A stretch of DNA of 64,000 nucleotides from Clostridia bacterium. Lineage in GTDB: Bacteria > Bacillota > Clostridia > UBA1381. The notes below the pieces were generated by a model that saw only the letters and a program-made list of their open reading frames with translations, was not told the origin of the DNA and made no database searches. Below, one piece after another: positions 58,332-64,000 of this stretch. The stretch is from positions 1 to 64,000 of the forward strand of contig CAADTH010000004.1 of NCBI GenBank assembly GCA_900751885.1. Direction: 5' to 3'. Numbering within the stretch: position 1 is the stretch's first letter; the number at the start of each line of letters is the position of its first letter. Position numbers and translations under genes: made by a program.

Positions 58332-59105
58332 ATGAACGGTTATGCTGTATTTGGTGCTTATTTCAGTCCTTCCGGGACAACAGAGTCTGGCATCAAGCAT
58401 CTTTCATCCATACTTTCAACCGACCCACAATTTCTCAATCTACTCCATCAAGATTCTATCAAAACTCAATTTCATTCAGATGATGTCCTAATAGTCGGTG
58501 TACCTGTATTTTCAGGACGTGTTCCCACGCCATGTATCGATATCCTTACGTCTATGCAAGGGACGAATACTCCTGCCATTGCGGTCGCTGTTTATGGAAA
58601 CCGCGACTATGACGATGCACTGTTGGAACTGAAAACGATTTTGGAAAAACAAGGATTTTGTGTGTTTGCCGCGGCGGCAGTGGTGGCACAGCACTCTATT
58701 TTCCCCTCCGTTGCTGCCGGACGTCCAGACAAACAGGATTTTGAAATGCTCACTCGTTTTGCTGTGCGCTGTAAAGAGAATCTTGCCACGCTAAATCCTG
58801 TTGACGATATCTCAATTTGTGTAAAAGGGAATACCTCTTACCGCAAAATCGTATCAGTTCCGATCAAGCCTTCTGCAAATGCAACGTGTAACGCATGCGG
58901 GCTTTGTGCCAGGCTTTGCCCTGTCCACGCGATTGAGATAGCGCATCCAAAAAAGACAAAAAAAGACGTTTGTATTTCCTGTACCGCATGTATTGCCGCT
59001 TGTCCACAGCATGCAAGAAACTTTCCAAAACCAGCGCATACGCTTGCCGCAAAGGTTTTTGAGAAAAAATTCAGTGCGAGAAAAGAACCTGAATTCTTTA
59101 TCTAA
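58332..59105 (+). CDS. EFR1-type flavodoxin/ferredoxin fusion protein
   Basis: A 257-residue fusion. The N-terminal 150 residues have a flavodoxin fold with the phosphate loop FSPSGTTESGIKHL and VYGNRDYDDALLELK. The C-terminal 70 residues carry two [4Fe-4S] motifs, CNACGLCARLCPVHA and CISCTACIAACPQHARNF. Proteins of this layout (EFR1 family) pass electrons in anaerobes, though partners are mostly unknown. AAGGAGGAG precedes the ATG. It is followed by the NimA-like gene, likely in the same transcript. Confidence 0.92.
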   Translation: MNGYAVFGAYFSPSGTTESGIKHLSSILSTDPQFLNLLHQDSIKTQFHSDDVLIVGVPVFSGRVPTPCIDILTSMQGTNTPAIAVAVYGNRDYDDALLELKTILEKQGFCVFAAAAVVAQHSIFPSVAAGRPDKQDFEMLTRFAVRCKENLATLNPVDDISICVKGNTSYRKIVSVPIKPSANATCNACGLCARLCPVHAIEIAHPKKTKKDVCISCTACIAACPQHARNFPKPAHTLAAKVFEKKFSARKEPEFFI

Positions 59106-59174
59106 TGGCAGAAAACTATTTTGGTATATAATGATTGCTGTAGTACATACCACTCTGATGAAAGAAGGAATTCT

Positions 59175-59645
59175 ATGAGAAGAACAGACCGGGAGATAAC
59201 AGACATAGAAAGAATCAAAGAAATCATTCTTTCGTGTCAATGCTGTAGACTTGGCTTTTATGATGATGGAGAGGTTTATATTGTTCCATTGAATTTTGGA
59301 TATGATGAAGCGGACGGCAAACAAATCTTCTATTTTCATGGTGCAAAGCAGGGGAGAAAAATCGACTTGATTTCCAAAACACGCTCTGTTGGGTTTGAAT
59401 TGGATACAGGCTACCATCTAGTGGAGGGAGAGACGGCGTGTGAGCATTCCGCTCTCTTTCAAAGCATCATTGGGACGGGCATCATTACCATCATTGAAAA
59501 ACCTGATGAAAAACAGTCCGCTCTGCAGGCTATCATGCTACATCAAACTGGGAAAGAGGATTGGAGCTTTTCTGATGCAATGCTTGATGCTACGTGTGTA
59601 TTCAAGCTGGAAGTAAAAACGCTTTCCTGTAAGGAACATCAATGA
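59175..59645 (+). CDS. Pyridoxamine 5'-phosphate oxidase family protein, NimA-like
   Basis: A 156-residue flavin-binding split-barrel protein. The start at 59175 (MRRTDREITD) follows AGAAGGA; the extension to 59121 is unsupported. It has the family opening RRTDREITDIERIKEIILSC, then YIVPLNFGYDE and FHGAKQGRKIDLI. Relatives include 5-nitroimidazole reductase NimA and other FMN proteins. It probably reduces a small molecule with electrons from a flavodoxin or ferredoxin; the EFR1 protein upstream is a natural candidate. The resistance role must not be assumed. Confidence 0.88.
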   Translation: MRRTDREITDIERIKEIILSCQCCRLGFYDDGEVYIVPLNFGYDEADGKQIFYFHGAKQGRKIDLISKTRSVGFELDTGYHLVEGETACEHSALFQSIIGTGIITIIEKPDEKQSALQAIMLHQTGKEDWSFSDAMLDATCVFKLEVKTLSCKEHQ

Positions 59646-59695
59646 CAATGTTATATGGATATGTGGAAAATAAATTTGGGATTGTTTCTATGCCG

Positions 59696-59749
59696 CTACC
59701 TTTTACGGACGCGATTGAGACTAAAAAAGACAACCTTCGTTGTCTTTTT
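59696..59749 (+). repeat. Imperfect direct repeat, copy 1, with terminator hairpin
   Basis: Begins CTACCTTTTACGGACGCGAT and continues through a GACAACCTTCGTTGTC hairpin with a short T-run. The second copy lies 169 bases later at 59865. The first 20 bases are identical in both. It serves as terminator for the NimA-like gene. Confidence 0.7.
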
Positions 59750-59864
59750 GCTTTAATCTTAGGCGCGTCCTACTCTTTTTGCCTTTGTGGCTCATCTTCT
59801 CCCTCTATTCATTCCCTACGCATTTTTTTCAAAAATGCTTCACGGGAATTCTTCTTCGGTACCT

Positions 59865-59919
59865 CTACCTTTTACGGACGCGATCGAGACTAAAAAAAGA
59901 CAGCCTTCGTTGTCTTTTT
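59865..59919 (+). repeat. Imperfect direct repeat, copy 2
   Basis: Same block as 59696-59749 with a few changes (GATCGAG in place of GATTGAG, one more A, AGC for AAC). The copies enclose 115 bases without a supported gene. A duplication of the terminator segment is the simplest cause. Confidence 0.7.
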
Positions 59920-59927
59920 TTAGTCTC
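59886..59927. terminator. Bidirectional terminator overlapping the end of the DeoR gene
   Basis: GAGACTAAAAAAAGACA / TGTCTTTTTTTAGTCTC, a 17-bp perfect stem. Its right arm contains the stop codon of the DeoR gene at 59920-59922. Confidence 0.88.
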
Positions 59928-60690
59928 TTACACACATCACCTTGATGTCATCCTTTTCGAGCGCCTGGTTCCACTCCTCGTCCAGCTTGACATCCGTGAT
60001 GAAATAATCCAGCCTATCGAGTCCTGCCACAACAGGAACGCCAAGCTTTCCAAGCTTTGTGTAATCACACAGGAAAATCGCGGATTCCGATGCATCCATC
60101 ATTGCCTTCTTGATTTCCGCCTCAGACTCATTCGACTCCATCATTCCACGGTGAAGCGTCACGCCGCGGCAAGAAAAAAAGAATTTGTTTGCGTAATAGT
60201 TTTTTCGGATGCTCTCTTCTGCAATCCGCCCCACATAAGACATATTCTTCGGCGTGAGCTGTCCGCCTGTACAGATTACCTTGATATTTTCACATCCGGC
60301 AAGCTCTGTGACGACCTTTTCGGCATTCGTAATCACTGTGATTCCGCGCTTTTCCTTAATGTTTCGCGCGACATGCAAAGAAGACGTGCTCGCATCCAAA
60401 AAGATGGTTTCCCCATCTTTGATTAGCTGTGCCGCACGTCCGCCAATGCGGTGCTTGCCCTCATAATTGATGGTTTCCCTATCCTGAACCGCCATATCCG
60501 CCTCATTGCCTTCCACCAAGGTTGCTCCGCCGTACGTCCTCACCAGAACACCCTGCTTTTCCAGCTTCTCGAGATCGCCGCGAATTGTCTCCGCGGTGAC
60601 ATCGAATTTTTTTGCAAGCTCCAGGACAAGCACACTCTTATTTTGAATGATCATCTGCTCGATTTGGCTTCGTCTCTCTACTGCAAGCAT
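59920..60690 (-). CDS. DeoR/GlpR family transcriptional regulator
   Basis: A 256-residue repressor. The N-terminal helix-turn-helix is SVLVLELAKKFDVTAETIRG, followed by GVLVRTYGGATL. The C-terminal DeoRC sensor domain has the sugar-phosphate loop DGETIFLDASTSSLHVARNI and VICTGGQLTPKNMSYVG. DeoR proteins respond to phosphosugars such as fuculose- or rhamnulose-1-phosphate. It lies 25 bases after the PduT gene, at the end of the microcompartment operon, so it is likely its own regulator. Such placement is typical for fucose/rhamnose microcompartment loci of Clostridia. Confidence 0.93.
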   Translation of the reverse strand: MLAVERRSQIEQMIIQNKSVLVLELAKKFDVTAETIRGDLEKLEKQGVLVRTYGGATLVEGNEADMAVQDRETINYEGKHRIGGRAAQLIKDGETIFLDASTSSLHVARNIKEKRGITVITNAEKVVTELAGCENIKVICTGGQLTPKNMSYVGRIAEESIRKNYYANKFFFSCRGVTLHRGMMESNESEAEIKKAMMDASESAIFLCDYTKLGKLGVPVVAGLDRLDYFITDVKLDEEWNQALEKDDIKVMCVRD

Positions 60691-60715
60691 GACATCATTC
60701 CTTTCCTATAGTCTA

Positions 60716-61261
60716 TTACAGAACTGCGTCCCATAAATCCGGATGCGGATTGGAGATGACTTCTTTATTCACCAAAACGCCCTCTTCCGCCGCAATCTTC
60801 GCGCCGGCATCCACTGCCGCACGCACATCAGCGACCTCGCCTGTCATGGTGACAAAGCATTTGCCGCCCATACCGCGCGCCACACGTACCTCAATCAGGG
60901 ACACCATTGCCGCCTTGACTGCCGCGTCCGCCGCACGAATAATCGACGCCGCCGTGAATGTTTCCACAATTCCAAGTGCCTGCTTCTTTGGGATATCTAC
61001 TGTGCCTGCCATCGCCTCAAACACTTTCTCTCCCAAATTACCAATCACAAAGGTATCAATCAAAAAGTCCTCTGCAACCGCCGACGCCTTATCCACCGAC
61101 GCCTTGATTGCCGATAAATCTCCGCCTACAATCGTTACAAATTTTCCTGGGCAGACAGAGCCTGACTGCAGGAGTACCACGCCTGCGCTTTTGAGCATTT
61201 CATCTGTCACAATCATGCCCTTGCTCACATTTTTTACTTCCACTAAACCGATGGAGTTCAT
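60716..61261 (-). CDS. pduT: Microcompartment shell protein PduT (tandem BMC domains)
   Basis: A 181-residue protein with two BMC domains in tandem (about 3-85 and 95-175). I place the start at 61261 (MNSIGLVEVKNVSKGM) with GGAGGG upstream. The Cys in LQSGSVCPGKFVTIVGG corresponds to the residue that binds a [4Fe-4S] cluster at the pore of the PduT trimer. The second domain reads ALGIVETFTAASIIRAADAA. It passes electrons across the shell, probably with PduS encoded directly upstream. Confidence 0.94.
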   Translation of the reverse strand: MNSIGLVEVKNVSKGMIVTDEMLKSAGVVLLQSGSVCPGKFVTIVGGDLSAIKASVDKASAVAEDFLIDTFVIGNLGEKVFEAMAGTVDIPKKQALGIVETFTAASIIRAADAAVKAAMVSLIEVRVARGMGGKCFVTMTGEVADVRAAVDAGAKIAAEEGVLVNKEVISNPHPDLWDAVL

Positions 61262-61294
61262 ATTAAAACCCTCCATTTATCCCAAATTTGATTA

Positions 61295-62629
61295 TTATGC
61301 TTCTATTACTACAAAACGGTCGGTAATCTCCTTCACCGTTCCATTGATGCTCGCGTGCATCGTTGTTCCCAAATCCGTGTACGCGGTCTGCGCGACAACC
61401 TGTCCCGCTTTCACCTTGTCTCCGACATTCACTGTCGCAGAGGCAGGCTTGCCGACATGCTGGGAAAGCTGGATATACACTGTTTTTGGCGAAAATGCCA
61501 TGGTGTTTCTCTCGACGCTCTCCTTCACATACTTGCGGATTCCTAGCCGGTCAATCAAACGGCTGGATGATACCAGTCTCGATGCGCGCTCTGGGCGCAC
61601 CTCCTTCGGTGCCTTATTGTTTTGGCGGCGAAGTCCCGCTCGAGCCAAAGCTCCCTTCAGCTCTGTTGCAACGCCCTGTGGGTGAATCATCTGCTGACAG
61701 CCCATGACTGTACACACACCGCATCCACAGCACAGCGCATTTTGCAAAAACGCTTCTGTGTCATCAACGTTGTGTGAAGCCGCCGCGCGGACAGATTTAT
61801 GCACCTGAATGGAATATCCCAACAGATGCCGCGGACATACATCCGTACACATCTGACACTGACAGCAAGCCGCACTGGCACGTTTGAGTGTGACAGACGG
61901 ACTCATTCTTCTGCGCTGAATGACCTGATGAGTTTCTGGGAAAATCAATAATCCCTTGGTCGTCTTTGTCACAACATCCGCATCCAAATCAACCAGCCTA
62001 CCCATCATTGGTCCGCCATTGATGACTGCCTTGTCTTTCAAATCCGCGTATCCAGCCATGGAAAGCACTTCACTGATTTTCATTCCAACCGGCGCCTTGA
62101 TTGTCATATCCTCCTTGGTATCCCCGCCAATCGTGATATATTTCTCTGTGACCGGCTGGCTCTTTGTGAGCGCCAAATGGATGTTGTAAATAGTTTCCAC
62201 ATTGATCACCATGACGCCTACCATGATTGGAATACTGCCTTCCGGAATGATTTTTCCAGTCGTCTCATAGGTAAGGACAACCTCATCTCCCGCCGGATAA
62301 ATATCAGGAATCTCTTTTATACGAATCTTCGTTTTAGACAGAGAAGCCACAATTTTTTCGTCCAACAGGTGCATATTCTTGCCCTTGATGCCGATAATCG
62401 CCTCGTCTGCTCCAAGGGTATCCACTAAAATCGCAAGTGTATCCACAAGCGCCTGCAAATGTGTATGCAGGATGTGGTGATCTACCATCATCAGCGGTTC
62501 ACACTCCGCGGCATTGACCACAATCGTCTGAACCTGGTCACTGAGCTTTCTGTGTGTCGGGAAGCCTGCACCGCCTGCACCGACGATTCCAGCTTCATAT
62601 ATCGCCTTTTGAAGTTCCTCTAACTTCAT
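61295..62629 (-). CDS. pduS: PduS-like flavin/iron-sulfur electron transfer protein
   Basis: A 444-residue RnfC-related protein. The nucleotide/FMN part starts AGIVGAGGAGFPTHRKL. An SLBB domain follows at about 165-245. The two iron-sulfur motifs are CCQCQMCTDVCPRHLLGY and CCGCGVCTVMGC. A C-terminal lipoyl-like hammerhead contains NVGDKVKAGQVVAQTAYTD. In the Pdu system PduS reduces the cobalamin or passes electrons to PduT. The presence of PduS/PduT here fits a compartment that recycles NADH or exchanges electrons with the cytosol. Confidence 0.93.
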   Translation of the reverse strand: MKLEELQKAIYEAGIVGAGGAGFPTHRKLSDQVQTIVVNAAECEPLMMVDHHILHTHLQALVDTLAILVDTLGADEAIIGIKGKNMHLLDEKIVASLSKTKIRIKEIPDIYPAGDEVVLTYETTGKIIPEGSIPIMVGVMVINVETIYNIHLALTKSQPVTEKYITIGGDTKEDMTIKAPVGMKISEVLSMAGYADLKDKAVINGGPMMGRLVDLDADVVTKTTKGLLIFPETHQVIQRRRMSPSVTLKRASAACCQCQMCTDVCPRHLLGYSIQVHKSVRAAASHNVDDTEAFLQNALCCGCGVCTVMGCQQMIHPQGVATELKGALARAGLRRQNNKAPKEVRPERASRLVSSSRLIDRLGIRKYVKESVERNTMAFSPKTVYIQLSQHVGKPASATVNVGDKVKAGQVVAQTAYTDLGTTMHASINGTVKEITDRFVVIEA

Positions 62630-62667
62630 CTTTTATCCTCCTTCACCATTCCCGGGTATTTGCCGGC

Positions 62668-62928
62668 TTAACCTTGTTTTTCATCGACAATACCGACAAT
62701 AGACGCATCCACAGGCGCATCCGGGTTATCCAGGGCGAGCCGTGCCGCAGAGCCTGTGGCAACGAGCACCTTTTCCCCAATCCCAGCTCCCACTGCATCT
62801 ACCGCAACAAGGAATTTATCTACCAGCTTGTCGTTTTCAATATGCTGTACCAGCATAAATTTCGACCCGACCAGCAAAGGGTCTTTTTGGGTGGATATCA
62901 CTGTCCCAAATACTTTACCTAAAATCAT
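62668..62928 (-). CDS. Microcompartment pentameric vertex protein (EutN/CcmL/PduN family)
   Basis: An 86-residue vertex protein of standard length. It opens MILGKVFGTVISTQKDPLLV and has VDAVGAGIGEKVLVATGSAA. Pentamers of this family close the corners of the polyhedral shell. It lies 19 bases after the PduL gene and 38 bases before the PduS gene, in the same operon. Confidence 0.96.
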   Translation of the reverse strand: MILGKVFGTVISTQKDPLLVGSKFMLVQHIENDKLVDKFLVAVDAVGAGIGEKVLVATGSAARLALDNPDAPVDASIVGIVDEKQG

Positions 62929-62947
62929 ATCTATTTCCTCGTCCCGC

Positions 62948-63601
62948 TTATCTTTTTTCCAAAATCCTCACACGGTCGCCTGTTTTGATTCCAGCCGCAT
63001 TTGCATCGTCTGTGTCAATGTGCATTTCTGTCGTAAAGCTCTCATGTACCCGCACCTGCACATTGAAATAGCGGGTCGGCTTTTGCGACTCAATTTCTAC
63101 ATCCACGATATCATTGTCCTTGACGCCATACTGCTCGGCGTCCGCCGGTGTCATATGGATATGGCGGTTTGCAATGATGCATCCCTCGTTCAAAAAGATA
63201 CTCCCCTTCGGTCCAACCAATGCCATCGGTGCGCTCCCCTTGATTTGTCCGGATGGACGTACCGGCGGACTGACCTTTAGCTTGAAGGTGTCTGTTCTGG
63301 ATATTTCAATCTGAGACTCTTTTCTGACAGGTCCAAGTACGCGCACACCCTCGATTGTCCGAAGAGACGGACTGACCAGTGTGACGCATTCCTCCGCTGC
63401 GAACTGCCCCCCCATCAGCTCTTTTTTTACTGTGAGCTGATGTCCTTTGCCAAAGAGCTTTTCCAAATCCTCCTGGGAAAGGTGAACATGGCGCGCGGAA
63501 ACTCCAACCTTGATACCATCTGAGTGTTTTTTCTCCTTCAAAAGCGTTACCACACTCTCTGTCACGAGAGTGACAAGCTTCTCTTGATTCACCGCAATCA
63601 T
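62948..63601 (-). CDS. pduL: Phosphate propanoyltransferase PduL
   Basis: A 217-residue enzyme. The two zinc-binding motifs are VGVSARHVHLSQEDL and IIANRHIHMTPADA. The N-terminal 28 residues form an amphipathic helix (VNQEKLVTLVTESVVTLLKE), which looks like an encapsulation peptide. It converts propionyl- or acetyl-CoA and phosphate to acyl-phosphate and CoA, so recycling CoA inside the compartment. This implies an acylating aldehyde dehydrogenase in the same operon, outside the window. It is preceded by two hairpins at 63639-63728. Confidence 0.96.
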   Translation of the reverse strand: MIAVNQEKLVTLVTESVVTLLKEKKHSDGIKVGVSARHVHLSQEDLEKLFGKGHQLTVKKELMGGQFAAEECVTLVSPSLRTIEGVRVLGPVRKESQIEISRTDTFKLKVSPPVRPSGQIKGSAPMALVGPKGSIFLNEGCIIANRHIHMTPADAEQYGVKDNDIVDVEIESQKPTRYFNVQVRVHESFTTEMHIDTDDANAAGIKTGDRVRILEKR

Positions 63602-63638
63602 TCCTTTCTAAAAGGTATGTCTTGCACAAATTCTATGT

Positions 63639-63677
63639 GAAAAAAGCCGCTTCCGGCATTCACCGTCCCGGCTTTTA
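63639..63677 (-). terminator. Terminator/attenuator hairpin between shell gene and pduL
   Basis: AAAGCCG (minus strand) pairs with CGGCTTT, with an inner CGG/CCG stem, then a T-run. It would end part of the transcripts and leave more shell protein than PduL. Confidence 0.65.
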
Positions 63678-63701
63678 TCTCTCTTTTATGCAGAAAATCA
63701 C

Positions 63702-63728
63702 GGGGAATGCCGGTTTTCGGCAATCCCC
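63702..63728 (-). repeat. Stable hairpin just after the shell gene
   Basis: GGGGATTGCCG, AAAAC, CGGCATTCCCC on the minus strand, 16 bases past the stop at 63744. No T-run follows, so it is probably a 3'-end protecting or processing stem. Confidence 0.6.
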
Positions 63729-63743
63729 AAATAGAATCCTATC

Positions 63744-64000
63744 TTATTTCAAGGATGGAAGAATCTTTTCTACATCATTGTGTGGACGTGGGATGACGTG
63801 TACAGATACGAGCTCGCCCAAACGGCTACCTGCTGCGCTTCCTGCCTCTGTTGCAGCCTGAACTGCACCAACATCACCGCGAACCATAACAGTTACCAGA
63901 CCAGAACCGATTCTCTCTGTTCCAATCAATGTTACGTTTGCAGCCTTTACCATTGCGTCTGCCGCCTCGATTGCTGCCACCAAACCTCTTGTCTCTACCA
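63744..64000 (-). CDS. Microcompartment hexameric shell protein (PduA/PduJ/EutM type), partial
   Basis: The gene runs off the right edge; the visible 85 residues lack the first few. The BMC fold is clear: ETRGLVAAIEAADAMVKAAN, LIGTERIGSGLVTVMVRGDV and VHVIPRPHNDVEKILP. Single-domain hexamers of this type make the flat faces of the shell and let small substrates pass. As the first visible gene of the leftward operon, it shows that the rest of the microcompartment genes lie beyond position 64000. Confidence 0.93.
   Translation of the reverse strand, partial: VETRGLVAAIEAADAMVKAANVTLIGTERIGSGLVTVMVRGDVGAVQAATEAGSAAGSRLGELVSVHVIPRPHNDVEKILPSLK

Noticed and set aside
59642..59893. 83-codon plus-strand frame after the NimA-like gene
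   Set aside because: It runs through both terminator repeats, and its sequence follows the repeat, not a protein family.
60750..61685. 311-codon open frame on the plus strand across pduT and pduS
   Set aside because: Antisense to two well recognised genes, of Ser/Thr/Ala-rich low-complexity composition, with no promoter or ribosome site.

Overview
The window looks like a chromosomal segment of an anaerobic, spore-forming, pectin-degrading Clostridia (Bacillota). The grounds are spoIIID and a SleB-type cortex hydrolase, ferredoxin-based 2-oxoacid oxidation, S-layer homology (SLH) proteins, strong AGGAGG ribosome binding sites and TTGACA/TATAAT promoters. Several exported proteins carry 'copper amine oxidase N-terminal' stalk domains and proline/threonine linkers. 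This style resembles gut pectin degraders such as Monoglobus, but the species assignment is inference.

Layout, left to right. At 1-280 a strong leftward promoter and a leader with rRNA-leader-like features run off the left edge. 0.3-4.5 kb: a DUF5107/TPR protein and a divergent AraC regulator. 4.8-7.6 kb: spoIIID and an SLH-bearing M13 metallopeptidase. 7.7-9.8 kb: a 23-codon ORF and two unrecognised genes. 9.8-13.4 kb: aldo/keto reductase, RidA, a YIP1-like membrane protein, a 31-aa membrane peptide and SleB. 13.6-16.5 kb: a secreted family 11 rhamnogalacturonan lyase. 16.6-20 kb: an OmpR-type two-component system with HtrA. 20.3-24.4 kb: YchF, tRNA-Ser, a small membrane protein, a GH4 glycosidase, tRNA-Leu and tRNA-Val. 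24.5-24.85 kb: gene remnants. 24.9-36 kb: a large secreted protein, an orphan structured RNA candidate, DNA repair genes (ogt, nfo, mutY), NUDIX and a two-gene 2-oxoacid:acceptor oxidoreductase.

36-54 kb is the carbohydrate and cell-surface block: a second lyase-like propeller, an Lpl-type sugar ABC importer without ATPase, a GH105 hydrolase, two SLH/S-layer proteins, a YesN-like AraC regulator and another stalk-domain protein. 54-58 kb: an amino-acid ABC pair without ATPase, then an operon of an LDH-fold dehydrogenase carrying the malate-type arginine and malic enzyme. 58-60 kb: EFR1-type flavodoxin/ferredoxin and a NimA-like flavoprotein. 60-64 kb: the distal end of a bacterial microcompartment operon (shell, PduL, EutN/PduN, PduS, PduT) with a DeoR regulator.

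A working model (inference): surface lyases cut rhamnogalacturonan I, the Lpl-type importer takes up oligosaccharides, and GH105 and GH4 enzymes release unsaturated galacturonate, rhamnose and galacturonate. Rhamnose-derived lactaldehyde/1,2-propanediol would be processed in the microcompartment. The ferredoxin oxidoreductase, PduS/PduT and the malate dehydrogenase/malic enzyme pair would handle redox balance.
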